A stretch of DNA of 43,447 bases from a virus, in IMG/VR virus record IMGVR_UViG_3300008120_000094, positions 1 through 43,447 of that record. The stretch is one strand, 5' to 3'. The notes below the pieces were generated by a model. It was not told the DNA's origin, did not search any database, and saw nothing but the letters and a program-made list of their open reading frames with translations. Within the stretch, counting starts at the first letter, position 1, and the number at the start of each line of letters is the position of its first letter. This document shows, in pieces, positions 6,615 to 16,022 of this stretch. Position numbers and translations under genes: made by a program.

Positions 6615-8153
6615 ATGGCAACTAGGATTCAAGTTCGTAGAGGTACTACCTCCGAGTGGAATACTGCAAATCCAACCCTTACTGAAGGTGAAATCGGCTA
6701 TAACAGCACCCTTGGTCAAATTAAAGTCGGCGATGGTGTTACTAACTGGTCTGGATTAGACTATATTGTAAGTTCATCTTCGTTAGATACTAGTCTTGGT
6801 TCTTATATTCCAGATAGTGAAAAAAGTGCAGTCAATGGTGTTGCAGAACTTGATGCAAGTAAAAACATTCTTGCTCCAGCGGGTATTGTTTTTGAAGGTA
6901 CAGAAGATGCTCATGAAACCACTTTAGTAGTAACAGACCCAACTGCTGACAGAACCATTACATTTCCCAACGCTACAGGAACAGTAGCATTAACAACAGA
7001 TCTTTCTTCATATGCTACTTTAGCAAACCCAACATTTACTGGAACTGTTAATGCAGCAGATTTAACCCTATCTGGTAATCTAACTGTCAATGGAACCACT
7101 ACAACAGTAAACTCAACAACTGTTAATATTCAAAATGCTTTTGTTTTTGAAGGTACAACAGCAGACGCATTTGAAACTACTTTAACAGTTACAGATCCTA
7201 CTGTTGATAGAACTATTACTCTTCCAGATGCTACAGGAACTGTACAACTTAGAGTTGAAAATGTTGATGATACAGAGATTGGCTATCTCAATGGAGTTAC
7301 TTCAGCAATTCAAACACAATTAGATGGAAAAGTAGATGAATCGTTGTTTGATGCTAAAGGAGATCTTTTAGTTGCTTCTGCAGATAATACTCCAGCAAAA
7401 CTTGGGGTAGGTACAAACGGATATATCCTTACCGCTAATTCATCTGCAACAAATGGAATTGAATGGGCAGCAGCGCCTATAAGCCTTCCTTCACAAACTG
7501 GGAACTCAGGAAAATATTTAACCACAGATGGAACTACTGCTTCTTGGGGAACAGTATCTTCATACTCTGCTCCAACGCTTGGGTCAACGTCTATAGGATC
7601 AGGATCTACTGTAACAAATATTGATGGTTTAACTATTAACTCAACAACCATTCCTTCATCAGCAACACTACTTACTTCAGGTGGTGCACTAGGAACTCCT
7701 TCCAGCGGTACATTAACTAATGCTACTGGTCTTCCTGTTAGTGGTATTACATCTTCAACTTCAGCAGCATTAGGTCTTGGAAGCATTGAGTTAGGTCATG
7801 CTACAGATACAACCATCTCTAGAGTGTCTGCTGGCGTGGTGGCAATTGAGGGTGTAAATGTTGTAACAACATCATCAACAGATACACTAACAAACAAAAC
7901 ACTTTCAAGCGCTGTTGCTACAACAGCATTTACACTTAATGCTACAGCAGAACTTAGATTAGCAGACACAGACTCAACACATTATGTTGGCTTTAAGTCT
8001 CCTGGTACAGTTACCACAAATAGAATCTGGACACTTCCAAGCGCAGATGGAACAAGTGGACAAACATTGTCTACAAATGGATCAGGTACACTTTCTTGGT
8101 CAACTCCTGCAGCAGGTGCAGCATTTAGCGAACTTATGCTAATTGGTTGCTAG
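6615..8153 (+). CDS. Tail fibre protein with Mtd-like N-terminal domain
   Basis: A 512-aa fibre. Residues 1-50 (TRIQVRRGTTSEWNTANP, then EGEIGYNSTLGQIKVGDG) match the N-terminal domain of major-tropism-determinant-type phage proteins, which forms the trimer and attachment base. The rest repeats modules of the 729-aa fibre: VFEG...ETTLVVTDPTADRTIT (about residues 90-125), a second copy at about 176-212, a TEIGYLNGVTSAIQTQLD unit (about 220), and a KGDLLVASADNT unit (about 248). C-terminal residues about 430-512 carry the LTNKTLSS and WTLPSADGT motifs common in aquatic phage fibres. GGAGG lies 8 nt before ATG. No template repeat or reverse transcriptase of a diversity-generating system is visible. 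Confidence 0.82.
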   Translation: MATRIQVRRGTTSEWNTANPTLTEGEIGYNSTLGQIKVGDGVTNWSGLDYIVSSSSLDTSLGSYIPDSEKSAVNGVAELDASKNILAPAGIVFEGTEDAHETTLVVTDPTADRTITFPNATGTVALTTDLSSYATLANPTFTGTVNAADLTLSGNLTVNGTTTTVNSTTVNIQNAFVFEGTTADAFETTLTVTDPTVDRTITLPDATGTVQLRVENVDDTEIGYLNGVTSAIQTQLDGKVDESLFDAKGDLLVASADNTPAKLGVGTNGYILTANSSATNGIEWAAAPISLPSQTGNSGKYLTTDGTTASWGTVSSYSAPTLGSTSIGSGSTVTNIDGLTINSTTIPSSATLLTSGGALGTPSSGTLTNATGLPVSGITSSTSAALGLGSIELGHATDTTISRVSAGVVAIEGVNVVTTSSTDTLTNKTLSSAVATTAFTLNATAELRLADTDSTHYVGFKSPGTVTTNRIWTLPSADGTSGQTLSTNGSGTLSWSTPAAGAAFSELMLIGC

Positions 8154-8176
8154 TACTTTATTATAACAAAAGTACT
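8152..8176. repeat. Perfect inverted repeat after the fibre gene, with a reverse extended -10 in its loop
   Basis: AGTACTTT (8152-8159) and AAAGTACT (8169-8176) are perfect complements around a 9-nt centre. The centre (8160-8168) read on the - strand is TGTTATAAT, a full extended -10. There is no T run on the + strand, so it is a poor terminator. Confidence 0.6.
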
Positions 8177-8234
8177 TAACTCTAAACTAAACATTTACTG
8201 TCTAATTTATGCGTATTTTCTTTTTATAAATTTG

Positions 8235-8243
8235 TGATATACT
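8235..8243 (+). promoter_or_regulatory. Extended -10 promoter of the ribonucleotide reductase gene, TGaTATACT
   Basis: TGA + TATACT lies 56 nt before the ATG at 8300, giving a leader of about 50 nt ending in GAAAGG (8287-8292). No cobalamin riboswitch fits in so short a leader. Confidence 0.65.
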
Positions 8244-8299
8244 AGGACTACTTCCGAATTTGTGAAGTACTCTATTAATTTTCTATGAAAGGTAAATAA

Positions 8300-10330
8300 A
8301 TGTCAGATGTTTTCTCATTCCGTTTGTCGGAGGATTTTGTAAATAAATATAATAATGTGCCAGCACCGTTTGGCTTTTCAGACGCAGGCTCAAACTCGTT
8401 AGGAGAAATTACATTTATTCGTACATATTCTCGTGTTAAAGAAGACGGTACAAAGGAACGCTGGCATGAGGTTTGCCGTCGTGTAATCGAGGGTATGTAT
8501 TCAGTACAAAAGAACCATGCTAAAGATAATCGCCTACCATGGAACGATAACAAAGCACAGAAGTCTGCACAAGAAGCCTTTCAAAGAATGTTTGAGTTAA
8601 AGTGGACACCACCAGGTCGTGGACTCTGGGCATTTGGCACACCTATGACTATGGAGAAGCGTAACTCTGCTTCCCTTCAAAACTGTGCTATGGTATCCAC
8701 TCGTGATATTGATCGTAATGATCCAGGAGCCTTGTTCGCTTGGGTAATGGATGCATTGATGTTAGGTATAGGTGTAGGGTTTGATACCATTGGTCAGGAT
8801 AAGCAGATGCCTATCTATGCTCCTACAGAACCAGCCTCAATCTATGAAATCCCAGACACCCGTGAAGGTTGGGTAGAATCAGTTCGTCTCTTAATTAACT
8901 CCTTCCTGCGCCAAAATCAACCTATCCAAGAGTTCAACTATGACCTTATCCGTCCTCTAGGAGCCCCTATTAAAGGCTTTGGAGGCGTTGCAAGCGGTCC
9001 AGCACCACTTATTGATCTCCATACACGGATTCGTAATGTAATTGGCTCTAGAGCGGGAGAAGTTCTTGATTCTCGTGCTATTGTCGACATTGTAAATCTT
9101 ATTGGGACATGTGTAGTATCTGGCAATGTTCGTCGCTCAGCAACTCTTGCTTTGGGCTCTCCTGGAGATGAAGGTTTTATTAATCTTAAAAATCCAGAGG
9201 TATTTCCAGAACGCAACTCATATGATCCAGAAAAACCAGGTTGGGCATGGATGAGTAATAACTCTATTGCTGCAGAAGTAGGAACAAAGTATGAAGACTA
9301 TGTTGACCTAATTGCAGATAATGGTGAGCCAGGTTTTATTTGGCTTGATGTTGCTAGAAACTTTGGTCGTCTTGCAGATCCTGCAGATGGAAAAGATTCT
9401 AGAATTATGGGTTTTAATCCTTGTGCAGAGCAGCCATTGGAATCATATGAACTTTGTACACTTGTAGAAGTGCACTTAAACCGTCATGAATCTAAAGAAG
9501 ACTTTCTAAAGACATTGAAGTTTGCATATTTGTATGGTAAGACTGTTACTCTTATGCCAACGCATTGGCAACAGACAAACGGTATTATGCAACGTAACCG
9601 CCGTATTGGTACATCTCTTACAGGTATTGCTGCATTTGCTGATGAGCACGGTCTTCCAGTTATTCGTGAATGGATGGATGAAGGATATAATACAATTCGT
9701 AAATACGATCATTCCTATTCCGAGTGGCTATGTGTTCGTGAATCAGTTCGTGTAACAACTGTTAAGCCTTCAGGATCTGTCTCACTTCTCTCTGGTGCTA
9801 CACCTGGAGTTCACTGGGGACCTGGCGGAGAATTCTATCTTCGTGCTATTCGTTTTGGAGATCAAGATCCAATGCTTCATTTATTTAAAGCAGCAGGGTA
9901 TAAGATTGAAGCAGATCTTGTATCAGCAAATACACAAGTTGTATATTTCCCAGTTGCGTCAGGACATAAGCGTTCTGAGAAGCAGGTTAGCCTATTTGAA
10001 AAAATTGGTTTGGCAGCAACTGCTCAGAAGTACTGGTCAGATAATGGTGTTTCTGTAACACTATCATTTGATAAGGAAGAAGAGAAAAAGTTTGTTGCTC
10101 CAGCACTCAACATGTACGAGGGACAACTCAAGGCAGTCTCATTCCTTCCAATGGGAAATAAGACTTATCCGCAACAGCCTTATACAGAGATCACACGAGA
10201 AGAATATAATGCTTACGTAGGAACAATTGGCAAGATTGACTGGTCTGCTATTTATGATGGCAAGGATAATCTAGATGCCGAGTCTGAAAAGTATTGTTCT
10301 ACAGATGCTTGTGAGATCAAACTTTATTAG
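8300..10330 (+). CDS. nrdJ: Class II (adenosylcobalamin-dependent) ribonucleotide reductase
   Basis: A 676-aa monomeric-type ribonucleoside triphosphate reductase that turns ribonucleotides into deoxyribonucleotides for phage DNA synthesis. The catalytic set is complete: Cys129 in LQNCAMVST, the thiyl-radical Cys375 with Glu377 in NPCAEQPLE, and Cys386 in ELCTL. The 11-residue spacing between Cys375 and Cys386 equals that of C408 and C419 in the Lactobacillus leichmannii enzyme. The C-terminal shuttle pair is Cys666 and Cys671 (YCSTDAC), again with the same spacing as in that enzyme. It is somewhat shorter than the 739-aa reference. It has its own promoter and sits between virion genes. No thioredoxin or cobalamin genes are nearby, so the host must supply B12 and reductant. 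Confidence 0.95.
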   Translation: MSDVFSFRLSEDFVNKYNNVPAPFGFSDAGSNSLGEITFIRTYSRVKEDGTKERWHEVCRRVIEGMYSVQKNHAKDNRLPWNDNKAQKSAQEAFQRMFELKWTPPGRGLWAFGTPMTMEKRNSASLQNCAMVSTRDIDRNDPGALFAWVMDALMLGIGVGFDTIGQDKQMPIYAPTEPASIYEIPDTREGWVESVRLLINSFLRQNQPIQEFNYDLIRPLGAPIKGFGGVASGPAPLIDLHTRIRNVIGSRAGEVLDSRAIVDIVNLIGTCVVSGNVRRSATLALGSPGDEGFINLKNPEVFPERNSYDPEKPGWAWMSNNSIAAEVGTKYEDYVDLIADNGEPGFIWLDVARNFGRLADPADGKDSRIMGFNPCAEQPLESYELCTLVEVHLNRHESKEDFLKTLKFAYLYGKTVTLMPTHWQQTNGIMQRNRRIGTSLTGIAAFADEHGLPVIREWMDEGYNTIRKYDHSYSEWLCVRESVRVTTVKPSGSVSLLSGATPGVHWGPGGEFYLRAIRFGDQDPMLHLFKAAGYKIEADLVSANTQVVYFPVASGHKRSEKQVSLFEKIGLAATAQKYWSDNGVSVTLSFDKEEEKKFVAPALNMYEGQLKAVSFLPMGNKTYPQQPYTEITREEYNAYVGTIGKIDWSAIYDGKDNLDAESEKYCSTDACEIKLY

Positions 10331-10339
10331 TCTCTAGCC

Positions 10340-10348
10340 TGCTATAAT
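10340..10348 (+). promoter_or_regulatory. Extended -10 promoter, TGcTATAAT
   Basis: TGC + TATAAT begins 9 bases after the nrdJ stop and precedes the ATG at 10366. AGGAGA (10357-10362) lies close to the start. Confidence 0.7.
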
Positions 10349-10365
10349 AAGGGGATAGGAGAAAA

Positions 10366-13300
10366 ATGTCTAACCCTTCCAATTTATATGCAGAAAAGAT
10401 ATACAGCGAACATCCGCTAGTTCTTTGGGCGTTAGATGATCAGGCTGATTACATAACCCTAATTACTGAGGCTCAACGTGATGTTGAGAATGAGTGGTCA
10501 GTAACTGGCGGTACTGCTTCAGAAGGAACAACAACAGATGAGCCATTTAAAGATAGCATAACTGTAGAACTTCAAGGAGATGTCCCAACTGGAGCCACTA
10601 ATGATATTATTTGTATTAGTCCAGATTTAGTAAATTTTCAAGACTTAAACTCTGATCTTGGTACATTTTCTGTTGGTGGGTACTTTTATTCAAACAGCGC
10701 CTATTTAGATTCAGTTTCAATTGGATACGAATATACAGATACTACAACATCTTTGACAGTGCAAAAACTAGAAACTTTTGATACAAATCTTTTCCAAAAA
10801 TGGGGTTTTATATCTGGAACATTTGAAATCCCTAATGAGTTTACTAATCTTCGTGCAGTTGTAAAAATTGCCACAGTAAGTGGTGGACCAACCCCAGAAG
10901 CCTATCAATTTTATTTAAACGGAATAAGTGTTGGTCAATGGTCTGAAGAGTTTAACACAACGTCTTTAGGAATTACACCCCAGACTTTTCCATCAACTAT
11001 AGCAATTACTACAACAGACAAAGTTGTTCCAGCAGCAGCATACGGTTTATCTGGAAACCAGGGCTACTACATTGTAAATAATAATGCTTTGCTTGCTAAA
11101 AATACAAGCATCCCTCTTGTTTATGGAGCATCAGGTGTTACTAGATTAATTCCAAATGATTCAGGAAGACCTTCTTTGATAGTCCCAGGAAAAGGATTTT
11201 TAAATGAGGTAGGAAGATATAAAGAATATACTGTAGAGTTTTGGGCAAGAATTAACTCAAGTGCATCAACACCAAAAAGAATATTTGGTCCTATTGCTGG
11301 ATCTAATGGTCTTTATGTTGAGGGTGGATTTTTAACTCTTGTAATAGGAGATAACTTTGCTTCACACTTTGTTGGTGAATGGGTTAGACCAATGCTTATC
11401 CAGGTTCGTTTAATTAGAAACTCAGCAACAGTATTATTAAATGGTGAAGAGGTTATATCTATGGCAATAGATACTGCAACTATTGCTTTGCCAGAAGAAA
11501 CACTAAATGGAGATTCACAAGACTGGCTTGGCTTTTATGCCTACTCAGATGTTACTCCAGTAGAAATTGACTGTGTTGCAATATATTCATATCAAATTCC
11601 AATTACTGTTGCAAAGCGTAGATGGGTATACGGTCAAGGTGTTTTGTCTCCAGAAGGTATTAACTCAGCCTACGGTGGAACATCTGCTTTTATAGATTAT
11701 CCATTTGCCGATTATACTTCTAACTATACTTACCCAGATTTTGCACAATGGCAGCAGGGTAGTTTTGATAACTTAACTACAACTTCAACATCTTTGACAA
11801 CTCCAGAATATGAACTTCCAGAAATATTTTTAGATTCAAAAACACTACAAGACCTATATGATGATTGTCAGGCAGTTCAAACAGTAGAGTCTGGACCAAT
11901 TGAACCTTATAAATTCATTACATTTAGACCTAATGTTGGATGGAATTCAGAACAATGCTATTTTAACTTCCCAAGGTTTAATATATTAAATGATCAGGTA
12001 AAGGCTATATATGGAGTATTCAGTACATCAGACATAGGACCAGAGTCGGGACCAACCGTACAGCCACAAACACTAATCAAGATATATAGCACATTAACTG
12101 GAGATTACTTTATAATTAAGCAAGAAGAAGATGTTATTAAATATGTTCTTAACTATAATGGAACAGATGAAGAGTTATACACAACAGCATCTTTAGAGTC
12201 TGATCAGTTGTTTTCTGTTGGAATTAACCTAGATGATATTTCAAATAATTTTGGAGAAAATGTTTCAGCATTTTTTGGTAATCAAAATGGGCTACAAACA
12301 TACATCGGCGGAGATGAAGAACCACTAAATACTTTTACTGGTAAAATTTATTCGTTTGGTCTATGTACTGGATTTAATGCTTCTAGTATTTCTGATTACT
12401 TTTTGTCTACTGGAATAGCAATATTTGATGACCTATCAATTAGCGGAGTGCTGGAAGAAGAAAATGCTATTGCTCTAATAGCCCATACAGCAAGTTATAC
12501 ATTATTGCCAACAGAGGCTTATGACAAGTTCTTCTTAGATATTGGTGTTTCTGGATATTGGCAAGACTATCTTCCACTATCATATTTTGCTCAATTTGTA
12601 ACTAATGATGTTGGCAACCAATTTTATGATTTAGATTTTTTACAGTTTAATATAGGATATCCATCACCAGATAAACTTTCAGAAACTGAGACGGTACTAG
12701 AAAGTTGGACCTACGGCGATCTAAAAGAAGAATATAAGAACCCATTTCAGCATACTTACGCACAGTTAGATAATATACTTCACACTGGGTGGGCTAACTA
12801 TCAAGATATGCTAGAAAAGTCTGCAAAGTTTTATGAGTATGATACGTCAAGCGCTTCTATAAGAAGTTATATAACCTTCCAGTATATTGCCGAAGGTGCA
12901 AACGCTTTGCAAGATTCTTTTACTATTGTAGAGACTCCAAAGAGTGATAAGATAATTGATATAGATCAGCATCCATCTTGGGCAACAACAAAGTTTGAGG
13001 TTGTTGACAATACCCTTATTTACCCAACAAAGACTGTAGACTTTAATGACTTGGCTATTGTTTTTCATTTAGAGTTTAAACTTAGAAATATTTTAACAAA
13101 GCCTATAAAACTAAGCAGGCTAGAATTTGCATCACAGGCATTGAACAATAACTCGTTTAACCCAATTGGAACCAGATTTGGTCTTAACGTATTTCCATAC
13201 AAGCGCTCTGGCATTTACTATGACTATAAATCAAAGAACCCATTTAGCATTTATAAGGGAAGCACGCCATATCTATACCTAAATAGAAAAACTGGAATAC

Positions 13301-14022
13301 AGGTTCGTGGAGAATTTGATCAGCAGGTTAATCGTGGTATTGCTGTTCCAATCAACCAAGAGCAAGCAGCAAACTATCGTGTAAGTGCTGCTCAAATTTG
13401 GATGAGATATGATGATGAGCAGTTCCCAATTATTCCAACAGAGTTGTTTGAAATTGACTATAAAGGTGACACAATTAAGTTTTATATGGTTGCCGATAGT
13501 GAAAAGGGAACAAGGGCAAAGATATATGCAAAAAGCCTAGCCTCTGGTTTACCATTTAATGGACTAGCCTATTACTGGAATGGAATATTGGTTAGAGAGC
13601 CAGTCTTAACAGTTAAAGAGTGGGGTGTACTAGGAATTGCATTTGGAACAGCCCTAAACTTTGATGCATACCTTGGCGGTATTAATCTAACAGGACCAAT
13701 GCTATTTAATAATATAGCCTACTACCAGGCTAATAATCTACAGCAGGTACAGAGTACTATTACTAGACCTTGGCTTAGGGTTAAGACTGATGGAGTTACA
13801 AACTACCAGTGGCAGTACTGGCTAAATAACTTTACTTGGGAAGGTGTATTGGTAGTTGAGGCTTCAGACCTATACGGAGTTAACCCTGCAGATGTTTATA
13901 AAACCTACCTTGGAACTAATAAGATTATCATTGATGACTCTGAAGGCATGATATTTGATGCTGAAAAGTTGAGACTGTATTCCGATACAGATTGGCAGAC
14001 CACGGTCAAGATTCCAGTATAG
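10366..14022 (+). CDS. Large virion structural protein with lectin-like domains
   Basis: A 1218-aa protein beginning SNPSNLYAEKIYSEHPLVLW, a start I associate with minor tail/structural proteins of actinophages. Residues about 80-195 form a carbohydrate-binding-type beta region (FSVGGYFYSNSAYLDSVSIG to YQFYLNGISVGQW). Residues about 284-415 look LamG/concanavalin-like (KEYTVEFWARINS, LNGEEVISMAID, AIYSYQIP). A third such region lies near residues 640-685. The C-terminus is rich in Trp and Tyr (WLRVKTDGVTNYQWQYWLNN). Multiple lectin-like folds suggest binding to surface glycans by the tail or capsid. It stands just before the portal operon. Start chosen for the AGGAGA and adjacent promoter. 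Exact virion location is unknown. Confidence 0.7.
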   Translation: MSNPSNLYAEKIYSEHPLVLWALDDQADYITLITEAQRDVENEWSVTGGTASEGTTTDEPFKDSITVELQGDVPTGATNDIICISPDLVNFQDLNSDLGTFSVGGYFYSNSAYLDSVSIGYEYTDTTTSLTVQKLETFDTNLFQKWGFISGTFEIPNEFTNLRAVVKIATVSGGPTPEAYQFYLNGISVGQWSEEFNTTSLGITPQTFPSTIAITTTDKVVPAAAYGLSGNQGYYIVNNNALLAKNTSIPLVYGASGVTRLIPNDSGRPSLIVPGKGFLNEVGRYKEYTVEFWARINSSASTPKRIFGPIAGSNGLYVEGGFLTLVIGDNFASHFVGEWVRPMLIQVRLIRNSATVLLNGEEVISMAIDTATIALPEETLNGDSQDWLGFYAYSDVTPVEIDCVAIYSYQIPITVAKRRWVYGQGVLSPEGINSAYGGTSAFIDYPFADYTSNYTYPDFAQWQQGSFDNLTTTSTSLTTPEYELPEIFLDSKTLQDLYDDCQAVQTVESGPIEPYKFITFRPNVGWNSEQCYFNFPRFNILNDQVKAIYGVFSTSDIGPESGPTVQPQTLIKIYSTLTGDYFIIKQEEDVIKYVLNYNGTDEELYTTASLESDQLFSVGINLDDISNNFGENVSAFFGNQNGLQTYIGGDEEPLNTFTGKIYSFGLCTGFNASSISDYFLSTGIAIFDDLSISGVLEEENAIALIAHTASYTLLPTEAYDKFFLDIGVSGYWQDYLPLSYFAQFVTNDVGNQFYDLDFLQFNIGYPSPDKLSETETVLESWTYGDLKEEYKNPFQHTYAQLDNILHTGWANYQDMLEKSAKFYEYDTSSASIRSYITFQYIAEGANALQDSFTIVETPKSDKIIDIDQHPSWATTKFEVVDNTLIYPTKTVDFNDLAIVFHLEFKLRNILTKPIKLSRLEFASQALNNNSFNPIGTRFGLNVFPYKRSGIYYDYKSKNPFSIYKGSTPYLYLNRKTGIQVRGEFDQQVNRGIAVPINQEQAANYRVSAAQIWMRYDDEQFPIIPTELFEIDYKGDTIKFYMVADSEKGTRAKIYAKSLASGLPFNGLAYYWNGILVREPVLTVKEWGVLGIAFGTALNFDAYLGGINLTGPMLFNNIAYYQANNLQQVQSTITRPWLRVKTDGVTNYQWQYWLNNFTWEGVLVVEASDLYGVNPADVYKTYLGTNKIIIDDSEGMIFDAEKLRLYSDTDWQTTVKIPV

Positions 14023-14024
14023 TA

Positions 14025-14033
14025 TGCTATACT
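14025..14033 (+). promoter_or_regulatory. Extended -10 promoter, TGcTATACT, leaderless spacing
   Basis: TGC + TATACT ends 7 nt before the ATG at 14041 with no Shine-Dalgarno. It rules out the in-frame GTG at 14035, which is only 1 nt after the -10. Confidence 0.68.
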
Positions 14034-14040
14034 TGTGGTT

Positions 14041-14412
14041 ATGGATGACAAAATTCTTGAAAAAGTTGGCAATGTCCGACGCAAAGTAATAGAAAAAGAC
14101 TACAATTGGGGTCTATACGTGTACAAAAAGTCAGATGGCAATTGGTTTACTGACGGAAGCGGTAGTGTTTTAAACATACCTTCAGAGCGTGGAGATATCT
14201 CAAAGATTGCAGAATTAAGAAAAGCCGCTATGCACTATGGCGATGATGGTGAAGGAAAGCCCGTTTTTGTTCCTGGGCTAACAAGAATTAGCGAAGAAGA
14301 GTATTCTGAGCAAATGGATAGAATGAAGAACGGTTTGATTCCTTCTATGAATGACCACGGTGCTTGGGTAGCAGCACGACAAACCTATGATAAGTATGGT
14401 AGCGATGACTGA
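14041..14412 (+). CDS. Small protein upstream of portal, unknown function
   Basis: A 123-aa charged protein (MDDKILEKVGNVRRKVIEKD) with an aromatic segment (NWGLYVYKKSDGNWF) and a mostly helical-looking C-terminal half (EEEYSEQMDRMKNG). No known domain recognised. It overlaps the portal gene by 8 nt, so it is probably translated with it. In many phages a terminase subunit sits here, but nothing in this protein looks like an ATPase or a small-terminase HTH. ATG 14041 is chosen over GTG 14035 because of the promoter position. Confidence 0.6.
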   Translation: MDDKILEKVGNVRRKVIEKDYNWGLYVYKKSDGNWFTDGSGSVLNIPSERGDISKIAELRKAAMHYGDDGEGKPVFVPGLTRISEEEYSEQMDRMKNGLIPSMNDHGAWVAARQTYDKYGSDD

Positions 14413-16000
14413 TGATTATATAAGAGTTGGGTTAAACACCCAGCCAAAAGAAGATAGCCCATTTAAGGAACAAGATCCTTTTAATAAGTCTTGGGAAAAC
14501 CTTAAAGACTATAATGGTTTAAATCAAAACTTTCGTAGAAAAACTTCACGGAATGTTGCAAAGGCAGTTATTACTCCAACAGCAGCATATCTAGATGCAG
14601 CAAATGCAACACCATCTGGTGTAGATGCATCATCAAAGGCAATCAATCCTGGAACTGTATATCGTAATGGTTATGGTCTATTTGATGTAATTACTCCACC
14701 ATATAACATGTATGAGTTGGCTAACTTTTATGATACTTCATTTGCTAATCACGCTGCTATTGATGCAAAGGTAGAAAACGTTGTTGGTCTTGGATACTAC
14801 TTTGAGGTAGCAGATAGAACAATGTTAAGGTTTGAAATGAATGATGATCAAGGAGCAGTTGACCGTGCTCGTCGCCGTATTGAAAGAATGAAGTTAGAAT
14901 TAAAGGATTGGCTAGAAAACCTTAATGATGATGATTCTTTTACAAAGACAATGGAAAAGTTTTATACAGATGTTCAGGCTACAGGTAACGGCTTCCTAGA
15001 AATTGGTCGTACCGTAACTGGAGAGATTGGATATGTTGGTCATATTCCAGCAACAACTGTTCGTGTCCGCCGTCTTCGTGATGGATATGTTCAAATTATT
15101 GGAAATTCCGTAGTTTACTTCCGTAATTTTGGGGCTAACAATCAAAACCCAATGACTGCTGACACAAGACCAAATGAGATTATTCATTATAAGGAATACT
15201 CTCCTCTAAACACATACTATGGTATTCCAGATATTGTTGCTGCATTGCCATCTCTTATTGGAGATCAACTTGCATCACAATACAATATTGACTACTTTGA
15301 GAATAAGGCTGTTCCTAGATATGTTGTTACCTTAAAGGGTGCAAAATTATCTGCTGAGGGAGAAGACAAGATGTTTAGATTCTTGCAGACTGGACTTAAG
15401 TCTCAGTCACACAGAACTCTTTATATCCCGCTTCCTGGAGATACTGATCAAAACAAGGTTGAGTTTAAAATGGAGGCTGTTGAAAACGGCATTCAAGATG
15501 GCTCATTTAAAGAGTATCGTAAACAGAACCGTGATGACATTCTCATTGCCCATCAAGTTCCAATCTCTAAGTTAGGTGGAGCAGATTCAGGCATTGCTGC
15601 AGCACTTTCACAGGATAGAACTTTTAAGGAGCAGGTTTCACGCCCAGCCCAAAAGCACTTGGAAAAGGTTGTCAATAAGATTATTAAAGAAAAAACAGAT
15701 ATACTTGAACTTAAGTTTAATGAACTTACCTTGACTGATGAAATTGCACAATCACAGATTATTGAAAGATATGTAAAGACACAGGTTATGACTCCAAACG
15801 AGGCTCGTGAGAAGTTGGACTTGCCACAAAGGGCAGATGGCGATGAACCATTTGTAATGTCACCACGTCAAGCAACTGACTCCAGAGCAAATCTGGCAGG
15901 GAACCGTGAAAGAGATGCTGAGAGAACTAATAACAATTCAGACTCTACTACAACGGTGGCTGGACGCAATCCACAAGGAGAAGGTAGAGCATCTCAATAA
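14405..16000 (+). CDS. Portal protein, HK97-type
   Basis: About 531 aa from ATG 14405. It forms the dodecameric ring at the capsid vertex through which DNA enters and exits. Characteristic features: the N-terminal MYELANFYDTSFANHAAID segment, QATGNGFLEIGRTVTGEIGY, NEIIHYKEYSPLNTYYGIPD, a clip region followed by IDYFENKAVPRYVVTLKG, and the FKEYRKQNRDDILIAHQVP segment. The C-terminal part has NEAREKLDLPQRADGDEPF and a disordered Asn/Arg-rich tail. Three in-frame ATGs exist (14387, 14396, 14405); the last is preferred because it makes an 8-nt coupled overlap with the upstream gene and the upstream ones lack a Shine-Dalgarno. The preference is moderate. No terminase large subunit precedes it. Confidence 0.9.
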   Translation: MTDDYIRVGLNTQPKEDSPFKEQDPFNKSWENLKDYNGLNQNFRRKTSRNVAKAVITPTAAYLDAANATPSGVDASSKAINPGTVYRNGYGLFDVITPPYNMYELANFYDTSFANHAAIDAKVENVVGLGYYFEVADRTMLRFEMNDDQGAVDRARRRIERMKLELKDWLENLNDDDSFTKTMEKFYTDVQATGNGFLEIGRTVTGEIGYVGHIPATTVRVRRLRDGYVQIIGNSVVYFRNFGANNQNPMTADTRPNEIIHYKEYSPLNTYYGIPDIVAALPSLIGDQLASQYNIDYFENKAVPRYVVTLKGAKLSAEGEDKMFRFLQTGLKSQSHRTLYIPLPGDTDQNKVEFKMEAVENGIQDGSFKEYRKQNRDDILIAHQVPISKLGGADSGIAAALSQDRTFKEQVSRPAQKHLEKVVNKIIKEKTDILELKFNELTLTDEIAQSQIIERYVKTQVMTPNEAREKLDLPQRADGDEPFVMSPRQATDSRANLAGNRERDAERTNNNSDSTTTVAGRNPQGEGRASQ

Positions 16001-16022
16001 TTGAGATAACGTTGAAAATGTT

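Noticed and set aside
6615-8153. Diversity-generating retroelement linked to the Mtd-like protein
   Set aside because: No reverse transcriptase, template repeat or adenine-biased variable repeat is visible; only the N-terminal domain resembles Mtd.
8244-8299. Cobalamin riboswitch before the B12-dependent reductase
   Set aside because: The leader is only about 50 nt and shows no B12-box or large fold.
14035-14040. GTG start at 14035 for the 123-aa protein
   Set aside because: It lies 1 nt after the -10 box, too close to be transcribed as a start; ATG 14041 fits.
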